A stretch of 64,000 bases of DNA from CAVTWH01 sp963794685 (GCA_963794685.1 CAWCFK010000020.1:310001-374000), one strand, 5' to 3'; positions 37,738-53,693 are shown, numbered from the stretch's first letter. The notes: generated by a model from the sequence alone, not told the origin. Translations and numbers: made by a program.

Positions 37738-38783
37738 TACTTGGAGGCCGTCGGGCTCGGTGCGGCCGAGGTGGCGATGCCCAGCTTCTGCTCGATGCGT
37801 GGCCATCACGCTCTTGCTCGGGTCGAACAGGTCCTTGTTCACCTTGGACCAGCCACCCAGGTCCTTGATGGTGAACAGCTGCGCCGGGGTCGGGAAGCTC
37901 GGGCCGCCGGCGCCCTTGACGACCGGCCGGTACCCGTTCTCGGCGTAGATCTTCTGCGCGGCCGGCGGTGTGCAGCAAGTCCAGGAACGCCTTGGCCTCG
38001 GTCGGGTGCGCGCTGTTGGTGGTGACCGCGATCGGGTTCTCGATCAGGATGGTGGCGTCCGGCACCGTGTAGTCGATCGTCCTGCTCGTTCTTCTGCGCG
38101 AAGATCGCCTCGTTCTCGTACGAGATGATCGCGTCACCCTTGCCGGAGGTGAAGGTCTGCAGCGACGCCCGGCCGCTGCTGTCCTGCACCGGCACGTTGT
38201 TGAACAGCGCCTGCAGGTACGCCGCGCCGGTCGCCTTGTCCGCGCCCTTGTTGGACTTGGCGCCGTAGCCGGCGAGGATGTTCCACTTGGCGCCGCCCGA
38301 GGTGAACGGGTTCGGGGTGAGCACCTGGACGCCCGGCTTGGTCAGGTCGTCCCAGTCCGTTGATGCTTCTTCGGGTTGCCCTTGCGGGTGCCGATCACCG
38401 CCACCGAGTCGGTGATCATGCCCTTGTACTGGTCGCTGTTCCAGCGACGCGTCGACCAGCTTGGCGGTGACCAGGCGGGTGATGTCCGGCTCCAGCGAGA
38501 AGGCCACGAGGTCGGCCTTGAGTCCGGCGGCGACCGCCCGGCTCTGGTCGCCGGAGGCGCCGTAGGACTGGGTGAACTTGATGTTCTTGCCGCCGTCGGT
38601 CTTCTGGTACGCCTTGATGAGCGCCTCGTACGCCGCCTGCGGCGTGGAGTACGCCACCAGCGACAGGGTCACGGTCGGCTTGTCGCTCTTGGAGTCCCCA
38701 CCGCAGGCGGTCAGTGACGCGGCGGCAACGGTGAGTGCAGCGACTGCGGCGATTGCCCTGATCTTCGGCCCCACTATGCCCAT
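37738..38783 (-). pseudogene. Sulfate-binding lipoprotein, frame-disrupted
   Basis: ATG at 38783 begins a lipoprotein signal (IAAVAALTVAAASLTACGGD). The restored domain is a periplasmic sulfate-binding protein: TLSLVAYSTPQAAYEALIKAYQ, IKFTQSYGASGDQSRAVAAGLKADLVAFSLEPDI, LTPNPFTSGGAKWNILAGYGA, GDAIISYENEAI, DATILIENPIAVT and a LAELF-like end ...DLGGWSKVNKDLFD. It stops at TAG 37738 (about 345 codons). Breaks lie near 38420, 38360, 38080, 37965 and 37800. It heads the operon and follows a good promoter. Confidence 0.82.
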
Positions 38784-38811
38784 CCCTAGTTTGTCGACTT
38801 GAGTAGTAGGA

Positions 38812-38841
38812 AATATAGGCTTGATGGGAACGATGGGTCAA
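38812..38841 (-). promoter_or_regulatory. Promoter of the sulfate transport operon
   Basis: On the minus strand TTGACC (38836-38841) and TATATT (38812-38817) are 18 bp apart, about 28 bp upstream of the binding-protein start. Between the -10 box and the ATG lies an imperfect CCTA...TAGG symmetry around GTCGAC, a possible Rrf2 regulator site. The rest of 38842-39072 holds no gene. Confidence 0.6.
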
Positions 38842-39072
38842 GCTCCGATCATCAACCGTTCATATGAATTGATGGCAGCACTCAGCCGACGGCCGGCTCA
38901 CCCGACCGGCCGGCACCCCCGCCGAACGGCCCGGCACCCACCTCGATCAGCCACCGCGGCCGGTTCGCCAACGGGTGGGGCAGCGGCGTGGAGATCGCGA
39001 TCCGCTCCCCGAACATGAAGCGGGACAACACATCCGGGGATCAGACCGTGATCTTGAAGCCCCAGTCCCCGG

Positions 39073-39540
39073 TCAGGACCAGGCGGTGGGGTCGAGCGCG
39101 AGCGCGCGGACCCGGTCGGGGAGTTGCTTGGCGGCGACCTCGGCGATGGTGACCAGCTCGAGGATCTCCCGCTCGCTGGCCCGCAGGGCGATCCAGACCT
39201 CCTGCAGGGCCTCGGCCGAGCCGGAGTAGCCGACCTTCTCCGGGCGCTGGCCGCGCACGTTCGCGAGTGGACCGTCGATCACCCGGATGATGTCGGCGAG
39301 GGTGATCTCGGTGGCCGGGCGGGCCAGCCGGTACCCGCCCTCCGGGCCGCGCTGCGCGGTGACCACGCCGCCCCGGCGCAGTTGCAGCAGGATGCTCTCC
39401 AGGAACTTCGGCGGGATGCCCTGCCGCTCGGCCAACTGCTCCGCGGTGACCGGGCCGGGCACGCCGTCGGCAGCCTGGTGCGCGGCGGCCAACTCGACGG
39501 CGGCGCGCAGCGCGTAGTCCACCCGGGCAGAGAGTCGCAT
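39073..39540 (-). CDS. Rrf2-family regulator upstream of the sulfate operon
   Basis: ATG at 39540 (MRLSARVDYALRAAVELAAA) gives 155 residues; the longer frame to 39579 lacks a ribosome site. The winged helix with RQGIPPKFLESILLQLRRGGVVTAQRGPEGGYRLARP is textbook Rrf2. The dimerisation helix ends in AEVAAKQLPDRVRALALDP. No cluster-binding Cys triad is present. It lies 230 bp upstream of the sulfate operon promoter on the same strand and is a second Rrf2 protein beside the same transporter. Confidence 0.9.
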   Translation of the reverse strand: MRLSARVDYALRAAVELAAAHQAADGVPGPVTAEQLAERQGIPPKFLESILLQLRRGGVVTAQRGPEGGYRLARPATEITLADIIRVIDGPLANVRGQRPEKVGYSGSAEALQEVWIALRASEREILELVTIAEVAAKQLPDRVRALALDPTAWS

Positions 39541-39663
39541 TCCTTGATTATCACGCAACACCCCACGCACCGGGCACACCGGGCCCCAGGCACTCAGCGG
39601 CCCGGCTGCGCCGCCACCCCGGAGCGCGGGCGGTCGGCACGGGACGGATCGGCAGCGGGCGGG

Positions 39664-40553
39664 TCAGCCGCCGACGCGGCGGAGCAGGCCTTCCTGTACG
39701 GCGCTGGCGATGTGCCGGCCGTCTGCGGTGAACATCCGGCCGGTGGCCAGGCCCCGGGCGTCCGAGGCGGACGGGCTCCAGCAGTCGTAGAGGAACCAGT
39801 CGTCGGCCCGGAACGGGCGGTGGAACCACAGCGCGTGGTCCAGGCTGGCGCCCATCACCCCGCCCGGTCCCCAGACTTCGCCGTGCACGGCGAGCACCGA
39901 GTCGAGCAGGGTCAGGTCGGAGGCGTAGGTCAGCGCGCACGCGTGCAGCAGCGGGTCGTCGGGCAGCTTGCCGTCGATCCGCATCCAGACCCGCTGGCGG
40001 CGGTTGGCCGGCCGTTCGCCGGCCGGTACCCAGCCGGGTTCGTCGAGGTAGCGGGCGTCGATCGGGCGCGGGATGGTCTGGAAGATCATCAACCGATCCG
40101 GGTACGGCGCCAGCCACTGCGCCATCGTCGGCGCCTCGTCCGGGCTCGGCAGCCCGGCCGGCTCGGCTCCTGGTGGTCGATGCCGGACTCGGGGACGTGG
40201 AACGAGGCCGACATGAAGAAGATGACCTTGCCGTGCTGGGAGGCGACCGAGCGGCGGACCGAGAAGGTACGCCCGTCCCGGATGTTCTCCACCGCGTACC
40301 GGATCGGCTCGTGCGGGTCACCGGGACGGACGAAGTACCCGTGCAGCGAGTGCACCCACCGGTCGCCCGGCACCGTCCGGCCGGCCGCGACCAGCGCCTG
40401 GGCGGCCACCTGGCCGCCGAAGACCCGCTGCAGGCCGACCTTCGGGCTGACGCCCTGGAACAGCGCGTCGTCGGTCTGTTCCAGGTCGAGCAGGGCCAGC
40501 AGCTCGTCGACGGCGCTCTGCCCCGTGACCTGCCCGGTGACCGGCTCGGTCAA
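39664..40553 (-). CDS. tesB: Acyl-CoA thioesterase II, one frameshift
   Basis: TTG at 40553 overlaps the pyk stop (TTGA); a later GTG is possible. The protein has the N-terminal hotdog domain (RVFGGQVAAQALVAAGRTV, VHSLHGYFVRPGDPHEPIRYAVENIRDGRTF) and, after restoring one base near 40165, the C-terminal hotdog (LTYASDLTLLDSVL, ASLDHALWFHRPFRADDWFLYDCWSPSA). The total is 296 residues, the usual TesB length. It hydrolyses acyl-CoA esters to free acids in the cytosol. Coupling to pyk is by overlap. Confidence 0.85.
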
Positions 40554-41982
40554 CGCGTGTCCACCAACGAACCGAGCTGGTGTACCCGCAGCGTGTTGGT
40601 CGAGCCCGGGGTTCCGGGCGGGCTACCGGCCACCACCACGACGTAGTCGCCGGCGTTCGCCAGGCCCAGTTGCAGCAGGGTCCGGTCGACCTGGCGGAAC
40701 ATGTCGTCGGTGTGGTGCACGTAGGGCACCAGGTAGCTCTCCACGCCCCAGGAGAGCTGGAGCTGGCCGCGGGCCGAGGGCTCCGGGGTGAGCGCGAACA
40801 GCGGCAGGTTGGAGTGCAGTCGGGCCAGCCGGCGCACGGTGTCACCGGTCTGCGAGAAGGCGACCAGCGCCTTCGCCCCGATCGAGTTGGCGATGTTGAC
40901 GGCCGCGCTGGTCAGCGCGCCGCCGCGGGTACGCGGGTCGTGCAGCAGGCGGGGTACCGCGAAGGAGCCGGCCTCGGTGGTCTCCACGATCCGGGCCATG
41001 GTGGCGACGGTGAGCACCGGGTACTTGCCCACGCTGGTCTCGCCGGAGAGCATCACCGCGTCCGCGCCGTCGAGCACCGCGTTGGCGACGTCGGAGGCCT
41101 CGGCCCGGGTCGGCCGCGAGTTCTCGATCATCGAGTCGAGCATCTGGGTGGCCACGATCACCGGCTTCGCCGACTCCCGGCCGAGCTGCACGCACCGCTT
41201 CTGCACCAGGGGTACCTGGTCGAGCGGCATCTCCACGCCGAGGTCGCCACGGGCCACCATGATCGCGTCGAAGGCGTCGACGATGGCCTCGAGGTTGGCC
41301 ACCGCCTCCGGCTTCTCGATCTTGGCGATGACCGGCCGGCGTACCCCGACCTCGTCCATGATGTCGTGGACCAGCTTGATGTCGTCCGGCGAACGGACGA
41401 ACGACAGGGCGACCAGGTCGACTCCGAGGGAGAGCGCGAAGCGCAGGTCCTCGGCGTCCTTGTCGGACATCGCCGGCACGCTGACGGCCACGTTGGGCAG
41501 CGAGACGCCCTTGTTGTTGGAGACCGGGCCGCCCTCGACCACCAGGCACTCGATCTCGGTGCCGCCGCTGACCGCCTTGACCTCCACAGCCACCCGGCCG
41601 TCGTCGATCAGCAGCCGGTCGCCCGCCTTCACCTCGGCCGGCAGCTTGCGGTAGGTGCAGGAGACCCGGTCGGGGTACCGAGGATGACCTCGCTGGTGAT
41701 CACCACGCTGTCGCCGGTGCGCCACTCGTGCGGGCCGTCCGCGAACTTGCCCAGGCGGATCTTGGGGCCCTGCAGGTCGGCGAGGATGCCGACCGGCTTG
41801 CCGGCCGCCTCGGCGGCTTCCCGGACCCGGCGGTAGATCTGCTCGTGGTCGGCGTGCGAGCCGTGGCTGAAGTTGAGTCGGGCGACATCCATGCCGGCGT
41901 CAATCAGGCCCCGGATGCGCTCGGGACTGGCGACGGCGGGGCCCATGGTACAAACGATCTTGGCGCGGCGCTTCACGGACAT
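40550..41982 (-). CDS. pyk: Pyruvate kinase, one frameshift
   Basis: ATG at 41982 begins SVKRRAKIVCTMGPA, with the substrate/cation loop RLNFSHGSHADH. The frame breaks near 41680 (one base missing after VILGTP) and resumes DRVSCTYRKLPAEVKAGDRLLIDDG. The remainder is complete: KIEKPEAVANLEAIVDAFDAIMVARGDLGVEMP, ATQMLDSMIENSRPTRAEASDVANAVLDGADAVMLSGETSVGKYP and the C-terminal allosteric domain to TGA 40550, about 477 residues. It catalyses PEP + ADP to pyruvate + ATP. As an essential glycolytic gene it is unlikely to be genuinely broken. Confidence 0.93.
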
Positions 41983-42185
41983 GAGGCTAGGCCTTCCGGT
42001 GTTCGGGCGGTCAGCCGCCCGGGCGTTGCGGGGGAAACGTCCGGTTAAGGATTCCCTCCTCCGGACGACCCGCCAGCAACGTCGGTGGCAGTCAGAGGCG
42101 ATCGTATGCCTACCCGCCCCCACCCCCGACCGGCAGGTACCCGAGCCGACAGACCCCGCCCGACCCCGGACGCCGTCAGTTCGCA

Positions 42186-42225
42186 GTCGTTGGGGGTCGT
42201 CCCAGCTCGGACGACCCCCAACGAC
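42186..42225 (-). terminator. 17-bp perfect hairpin after gltD
   Basis: GTCGTTGGGGGTCGTCC (42186-42202), a 6-base loop CAGCTC and its exact complement (42209-42225) lie 18 bp downstream of the gltD stop. There is no T-tract, common for actinomycete terminators. It separates gltBD from pyk, and the remaining 41983-42185 shows nothing else. Confidence 0.75.
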
Positions 42226-42242
42226 CCCACGGTCAACAGGCG

Positions 42243-43715
42243 TCAGCGGGTGCTGGCGGCCAGGGGGGCGGCGGCGGGGTGGACCGGCGCCGGGAGGCTG
42301 CCGGCGCCACCGAGGTAGGTGTGGATCGCGGCGGCCGCGGCGCGGCCCTCGGCGATCGCCCAGACGATCAGCGACGCGCCCCGGTGCATGTCGCCGGCCA
42401 CGAAGACGCCTCGGCGCCCGGTCTGCCAGTTGGCGTCGGTGTCGATGCCGCCGCGCCGGTTGCGGGCCAGGCCGGACTGCTCCAGCAGCGGACCGTCCTC
42501 GGTACCCTCGAAGCCGATCGCCAGCAGCACCAGGTCGGCCGGGATCAGCCGCTCGGTACCCGGCACCACGGTCACCGATCCGCCGGCCGTCGACCTTCTC
42601 CACCACCACTTCGGCCAGCCGGATCTGCTCCAGCCGAGACGTACCCACGAACTCCTGCACCGCCACCGCGAAGGTGCGCTCGCCGCCCTCCTCGTGCGCC
42701 GGGTACTGGCGCAGGATCCACGGCCAGGTCGGCCACGGGTCGCGCCCCTCGTCCCGGGCCTGCGGCGGCAGCGGGTAGATGTCGAGCTGGGTGACGCTGG
42801 CCGCGCCCTGCCGGTGGGCCACCCCCAGGCAGTCGGCGGCGGTGTCGCCACCACCGATGATGATCACGTGCTTGCCGGCGGCGTCGATCTCGGCGCCCGG
42901 CGAGCGGCCGGCCACCACCCGGTTCGAGGCGACCAGGTGCTCCATCGCCAGGTGTACGCCGGGCAGCGCGCGGCCGGCGGTGTCCGGCATGTCCCGGCCG
43001 GCCAGCGCCCCGGCGGCCAGCAGCACCGCGTCGTGCCGCTCGCGCAGCTCGGCGACGGTGACGTCGGTGCCGATCGCGCAGCCGGTGACGAACTGGACGC
43101 CCTCGGCCGTCAACTGCTCAAGCCGCGCGTCGATGTGCTGCTTCTCCAGCTTGAAGTCGGGGATGCCGTAGCGCATCAGGCCGCCGAGGGCGTCGTCGCG
43201 CTCGTACACGGTGACCGCGTGCCCGGCCCGGGCCAGCTGCTGCGCGGCGGCCAGCCCGGCCGGGCCGGAGCCGACCACGGCCACACGTCTTGCCGGAGCG
43301 CTCCGGCGCCGGCTGCGGGGTGACCAGACCCAGCTCGAACGAGCGGTTGGTGATCTCGACCTCGACCTGCTTGATGGTGACCGCGTTGCCGCCGCCGATG
43401 CCCAGCACGCAGGCCGCCTCGCACGGTGCCGGGCAGAGCCGGCCGGTGAACTCCGGGAAGTTGTTCGTCGCGTGCAGCTGCTCGCTGGCGTACTCCCACT
43501 GCCCGGTACGGACCAGGTCGTTCCAGTCCGGGATCCGGTTGCCCAGCGGGCAGCCGTGGTGGCAGAACGGGATGCCGCAGTCCATGCAGCGGGTGGCCTG
43601 CTCGCGGATCAGCGAGTCGGACGCGGCCGGGTACACCTCGTGCCAGTCCAGGATGCGCACCGGCACCGGCCGCCGGGCGGGCAGCTTGCGCTCGTAGCGC
43701 AGGAAGCCCTGCGGG

Positions 43716-43723
<8 letters not shown>
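42243..43723 (-). CDS. gltD: Glutamate synthase small subunit, two frameshifts
   Basis: ATG at 43723 overlaps the gltB stop. N-terminal iron-sulfur ligands are CMDCGIPFCHHGCPLGNRIPDW and LCPAPCEAACVLGI. The FAD motif VAVVGSGPAGLAAAQQLA and the NADPH motif HVIIIGGGDTAADCLG follow, with C-terminal VFVAGDMHRGASLIVWAIAEGR. One extra base near 43287 (after ERSGKT) and one near 42590 break the frame. The restored length is about 493 residues. GltD passes NADPH electrons to GltB, which converts 2-oxoglutarate and glutamine to two glutamates. Confidence 0.93.
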
Positions 43724-48315
<4,592 letters not shown>

Positions 48316-48493
48316 CGGACCTCCTGACGTCTGCTTCCGGGGATGTTCTTCCGGAGATTGGTGCGGTGGGACGACGTCGGCCCGGCGTGTTTTGTTGAGT
48401 CTACGTTAATCGTCGGTGCAGGCAGCAGTACCGACCGGATCACAGCTGGCCCCCTGGGAACCAGGAGGCAGGTGGCGGTGTGTTATGGGCGTG

Positions 48494-49696
48494 TTACGGG
48501 CCGGCTGGCGGCTTCAGCTGGCGGACCATTCCGGAGACACGGCTGAGAAGTCCGGGTGAGCGCCCGAAGGCGGCCTCCCGGGCGCGGGCAAGCCCGCCGC
48601 CGCCGAGCGCGGCGCCCACCCGCCGGGTCTGCCGCACGATCCGGGCCACCCGGGGTCGCCGGTCGCGGGTGTAGGTGTCCAGCGCGGCGCCGAGCGAGCG
48701 CCCCGGGATGGCCTCCCGGACCAGGTCCCGCAGCATCGCCGCGTCCTCAAGCGCGAGGCACGCGCCCTGGCTGAGCTGGTGTCCCATAGCGTGCGCGGCA
48801 TCGCCGAGCAGCGCGTACCCGCCAGTGCCGGAGGGGAACGCGAACGTCCGCGGCAGCGGTCGCAACTCCCCCACCTGGTGCTGGATCAGGTCGCCGGGTT
48901 CGGTGGCGGCCAGCAGGTCGCCGATCGGCGCGTGCCAGTCGGCGAACCAGCGGCGCAGCAGGCTGAGCTGGGTGGCGGGCGGCTCGGGCCGGCAGGCGCC
49001 GGGCACGGTGGCCACCCAGTAGATGCCGCCCCGGCTGGAGCCGCCGGCGGAGCCTCGCTCGCCCAGCAGCGCGTACCGGAAGCGGTGTCCGGCGCCGAAC
49101 GTCTCGCCGCCGTTGCCGATCTGGGCGGCCAGTTTCGGGGCCCGGTACCAGGGGATCACTGCCCGCCATGCGGCGCTGCCGGCGGCGACGGCGGTGGACT
49201 CGGGCGCGAGCCGGCGGCGTACCACGCTGTCCAGGCCGTCGGCGGCGACCACCAGGTCGGCCTCCCAGGTCTGCGACCCGTCACCGACCGCGGGCCGGTC
49301 CGCGCCGGGCATCCGTACCGTGCGGATGCCCACCCCGGTCCGGATATCGATCTTCTCGCCCAGCCCGGCCACCAGCGCGTCGTGCAGATCTTCCCGGTGT
49401 ACGACCAGGGCCTGCGCGAGGTCTTCGTCAGTGGCCGCGTCCGGCTGGACGAGCCACTGCCCGTTGGGTCGGCGGACGCCCCGGATCGGCGCGGGGCTGG
49501 TGATCGCGGCCAGCCCGTCGGCCAGCCCCAGCCGGCGCAGGGCAGTCATCCCGGACGGCCACAGCAGCAGGGCGGCGCTGTCGCCCCGGATCCGCTCGCC
49601 GCGCTCCAGCAGGGTCACCTGCCACCCCGAACGGGTCAGCGCACCGGCCACCGCGAGCCCACCGATACCGGCTCCGACCACCACCGCCGTGCGCAT
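48494..49696 (-). CDS. FAD-dependent monooxygenase (aromatic hydroxylase-like)
   Basis: I place the start at ATG 49696 (MRTAVVVGAGIGGLAVAGAL), giving 400 residues. There is an N-terminal GxGxxG FAD motif, a middle motif DLVVAADGLDSVVRRRL (DG motif) and GYALLGDAAHAMGHQLSQGACLALEDAAML (GD motif). These define the class A flavin monooxygenases (UbiH/PHBH-like). The substrate cannot be told. As written the frame is continuous with the upstream lgt gene, but that join appears to come from one missing base. Confidence 0.88.
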   Translation of the reverse strand: MRTAVVVGAGIGGLAVAGALTRSGWQVTLLERGERIRGDSAALLLWPSGMTALRRLGLADGLAAITSPAPIRGVRRPNGQWLVQPDAATDEDLAQALVVHREDLHDALVAGLGEKIDIRTGVGIRTVRMPGADRPAVGDGSQTWEADLVVAADGLDSVVRRRLAPESTAVAAGSAAWRAVIPWYRAPKLAAQIGNGGETFGAGHRFRYALLGERGSAGGSSRGGIYWVATVPGACRPEPPATQLSLLRRWFADWHAPIGDLLAATEPGDLIQHQVGELRPLPRTFAFPSGTGGYALLGDAAHAMGHQLSQGACLALEDAAMLRDLVREAIPGRSLGAALDTYTRDRRPRVARIVRQTRRVGAALGGGGLARAREAAFGRSPGLLSRVSGMVRQLKPPAGP

Positions 49697-49706
49697 CGCG
49701 GGTGCC

Positions 49707-50929
49707 CTACTTCCGGCCGGTGGAGGCGTCGACCCCGGGTTCACTGACCCCGGCCCTGCCGCGCTGCTGCTCGCTGCCCTCGGCCTTGCCGGTCTCGGGC
49801 CTGCTGCCCGCGGATTCGCTGGCCGCAGCCCCGCTGGACTCGGCTCGCTGGCTCCGGTCACTGGACTCCGGTCGCTGCTCCGGCTGCCGGCGTCCGGGTC
49901 GCTGGCTTCCGGGTCGCTGGCTTCGGCTTCGGCGGTCTCAGCCTCAGCGGTGCCGGGTTCGCCGTCGGCGCGGGCCCGCGCGGTGGCCAGCTCGGCGCCC
50001 TCGGGGGCGTCGACCATCCGGTACTCGCCGGCCGGGGACCGGGGAGCCGCGCCGCCGTCACCGGCCGGTGCGGTGACCAGCACCGCACGTTGCTGCACCG
50101 CGCCCCGGAAGCGGAGGAAGTAGGCCAGCGCGCCGAGGAAGACCAGGATGCTGATCCAGTCGTTGACCCGCAGGCCGAGGAAGTGGTTGGCCGGGTCGAC
50201 GCGCAGCGCCTCGATCCAGAACCGACCCACCGTGTACGCCATCACGTAGATCGCAAACGCCCGGCCCCGACCGAACTTGTACCGCCGGTCCAGGTAGTAG
50301 ATCAGCACGGCGATGCCGACACACCACAGCGCCTCGTAGAGGAACGTGGGGTGGTAGAGCCGATCGGGGTGCAACGTGTCGACGGGCAGCGGCTTGTTGT
50401 CCGGGCCGAGGTCGGCTTTGCCGTCGGTCATGCTGTAGACCTTGAGGCCCCACGGCAGGCTGGTCGGACGGCCGTAGAGCTCGTTGTTGAACCAGTTGCC
50501 GAGCCGGCCGATGGCCTGCGCGAGCGGCAGCCCGATGGCGAGCGCGTCGGCCACGAAGCTCAGCGCCAGGCCCCGCTGGCGGGCCCCGATCCACGCCCCC
50601 AGCGCGCCGCCCAGCACCCCGCCCCAGATGCCCAGGCCGCCGTGCCAGATCTGCAGCCACTCCCAGGCGCCGTGACCGTCGCCGAAGTACATCTCCGGGG
50701 AGGTGATCAGGCTGTAGACCCGGGAGCCGATGATGCCGAACGGGATCGCCCAGATCGCCAGGTCGAGCACCACCCACGGGGCCGTGCCACGAGCCCGCAT
50801 CCGGCGGTCGGTGGTCACGCAGGCGACCACCATCCCGACGATGATGCAGAGGGCGTAGGCCCGGAGCGGAAACGGACCGATCGGCCAAATCGCCGTGGTG
50901 GGGCTCGGCAGCGCCGCGAGGCTGTTCAC
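49707..50929 (-). CDS. lgt: Prolipoprotein diacylglyceryl transferase with long acidic tail, one frameshift
   Basis: GTG at 50929 gives the integral membrane enzyme that adds diacylglycerol to lipoprotein Cys. It has seven hydrophobic helices and the Lgt signature GRLGNWFNNELYGRPTSLPWG near residue 143. HPTFLYEALWCVGIAVLIYY and GRFWIEALRVDPAN are also present. After residue 290 a hydrophilic, acidic disordered tail follows. As written the tail runs into the next gene. Restoring one base near 49885 instead gives an acidic Glu/Ser/Arg tail ending GVDASTGRK and TAG at 49709-49707, ten bases before the monooxygenase ATG. It sits just downstream of trpA, as in other actinomycetes. Confidence 0.88.
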
Positions 50930-51004
50930 GGTTGCACACGCTACCGCTGCCGGGCCGCTCTGCGCCCCCTGGTCAGGCCGGCTGTTTTCCTGTACCGGAG
51001 GGCC

Positions 51005-51010
51005 TACTCT
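51005..51010 (+). promoter_or_regulatory. -10 box of a leaderless Nudix gene
   Basis: TACTCT ends eight bases before the ATG at 51019, the geometry of leaderless actinomycete transcripts. No convincing -35 is seen. Confidence 0.45.
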
Positions 51011-51018
51011 AGGTCACT

Positions 51019-51549
51019 ATGAACTCTGTCACTTCCGTGGTCGCGGCGGTCATCGAGGACGCCGCCGGCCGCGTGCTGCTGTGCCAGCAGAGTCACGGAC
51101 ATCGACTGTGGGGCCTGCCCGGTGGGCGGATCCGGCCCGGCGAGAGCCCGGTCCACGCGGCCATCCGGGACATCCGGGAAGAAACCGGCACCGACGTCGA
51201 ACTGGTCGATCTTGTCGGCCTCTACACCCTCACCGACGCCGGACCGAGCGCTGCCGGACCGAGCGCTGCCGGACCGAGCGCTGAGGACGCCGGCCTGCCG
51301 GACGTCATGGTGCACGTCTTCCGGGTCCGGTTCACCGGCGAGGCGACGCTCAACGCCCCCGGTAAGATCTGCCGGCTGAGCTGGTACGACGCCGCGTCGC
51401 TGCCGCAGCCGGTGACCGCGACGGCGCGCTGGGCTGTGGTGGACGCCCTGGCCGGCCGCTCCGGCGTGCTGCGCCGGGTGGTCCGCGACCCGGAGCCGGC
51501 CGTCGAGGCCGAGGCGTTGGTCGCCGAACCCGAACCCGCCCCCGCCTGA
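51019..51549 (+). CDS. NUDIX hydrolase
   Basis: The product is 176 residues. The Nudix box is complete: GRIRPGESPVHAAIRDIREETGTD (Gx5Ex7REUxEExGU). The N-terminal strand SVVAAVIEDAAGRVLLCQQ and the C-terminal CRLSWYDAASLPQ complete the fold. A GPSAA tandem repeat interrupts the loop after the box. The enzyme cleaves a nucleoside diphosphate linked to another moiety; its substrate is unknown. It lies on the opposite strand between trpA and lgt. Confidence 0.9.
   Translation: MNSVTSVVAAVIEDAAGRVLLCQQSHGHRLWGLPGGRIRPGESPVHAAIRDIREETGTDVELVDLVGLYTLTDAGPSAAGPSAAGPSAEDAGLPDVMVHVFRVRFTGEATLNAPGKICRLSWYDAASLPQPVTATARWAVVDALAGRSGVLRRVVRDPEPAVEAEALVAEPEPAPA
51239..51283 (+). repeat. 15-bp coding tandem repeat, three copies
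   Basis: GCCGGACCGAGCGCT is repeated three times and encodes AGPSA units inside the Nudix protein. It is in frame and so changes only loop length. Confidence 0.9.
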
Positions 51550-51676
51550 CTCTCGGCGAACCCGCCCCGCCTGCCGGGCCCCGGGGACGGACTGTTGCTG
51601 ACGGTCGTTTGGCCTGCCCTGGCTGACGGCGGACGTGACTCGGCTCCGGCGGTGCCGGCCGGTGCTGCGCGGCGCT

Positions 51677-52474
51677 TCAGGAGGGCTGGCGGACGCCGGC
51701 TGCGAGGTCTTCGGTGAGGGTGCGCAGCGCGGCCAGACCGGCCGCCTCGTCCGGGGCGTCCAGCAGGCAGCGCACCAGCGCGCTGCCCACGATCACCGCG
51801 TCGGCGTAGCCGGCCACCGCGGCGGCCTGGCGGCCGTTGCTGACGCCCAGGCCCACCCCGACCGGCAGGGTGGTCGCCGCCCGGGTCCGGGCGACCAGGG
51901 ACGGCGCGGTGTCGGAGGTCTTCTCCCGGGCGCCGGTCACCCCCATCACGGCGGTCGCGTAGACGAAGCCGCGACAGGCCGCCACCGTGGAGCCGATCCG
52001 GGCCTCGGTGGAGGACGGCGCGACCAGGAAGATCCGGTCCAGGTCGTAGCTGTCGGAGGCGGCCAGCCAGGGCTGCGCCTCCTCCGGGATCAGGTCGGGC
52101 GTGATCAGCCCGGAGCCACCGGCGGCGGCCAGGTCACGGGCGAAGCGATCGACGCCGTACTGCTCGACCGGGTTCCAGTAGGTCATCACCACGGTGGGTA
52201 CGCCGGTGGCGGCGACCGCCTCGACGGTGCGCATCAGGTCGCGCAGCTTCACCCCGCCGCGCAGTGCCGCGTCGCTGGCCCGCTGGATCACCGGGCCGTC
52301 CATCACCGGGTCGGAGTAGGGCATCCCCACCTCGACCAGGTCCACGCCGGCCGAGACCATCGCCTTGATCGCCGCGATCGCCCCGTCCACGCTCGGGAAC
52401 CCGGCCGGCAGGTACCCGACCAGCACGCCCCGCCCGTCCGCGCGGGCCTTCTCGAACGCCGGTGCGACGCTCAC
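51677..52474 (-). CDS. trpA: Tryptophan synthase alpha subunit
   Basis: GTG at 52474, 13 bp after the trpB stop, gives 265 residues. Catalytic Glu is in VDLVEVGMPYSDPVMDGPVIQ (with the Asp of SDP), followed by GLITPDLIPEEA, FVYATAVMGVTGAR and VGVGLGVSNGRQAA for the phosphate loop. It cleaves indole-3-glycerol phosphate to indole and glyceraldehyde-3-phosphate and forms a tunnel complex with TrpB. It is the last trp gene of the run. Confidence 0.97.
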   Translation of the reverse strand: MSVAPAFEKARADGRGVLVGYLPAGFPSVDGAIAAIKAMVSAGVDLVEVGMPYSDPVMDGPVIQRASDAALRGGVKLRDLMRTVEAVAATGVPTVVMTYWNPVEQYGVDRFARDLAAAGGSGLITPDLIPEEAQPWLAASDSYDLDRIFLVAPSSTEARIGSTVAACRGFVYATAVMGVTGAREKTSDTAPSLVARTRAATTLPVGVGLGVSNGRQAAAVAGYADAVIVGSALVRCLLDAPDEAAGLAALRTLTEDLAAGVRQPS

Positions 52475-52487
52475 TACTTGACCCCGC

Positions 52488-53693
<1,206 letters not shown>

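Noticed and set aside
41629..43284. Open frame joining gltD and pyk as one protein
   Set aside because: It arises because the frame-shifted gltD end is read through into pyk; the two enzymes have separate starts and a terminator hairpin between them.
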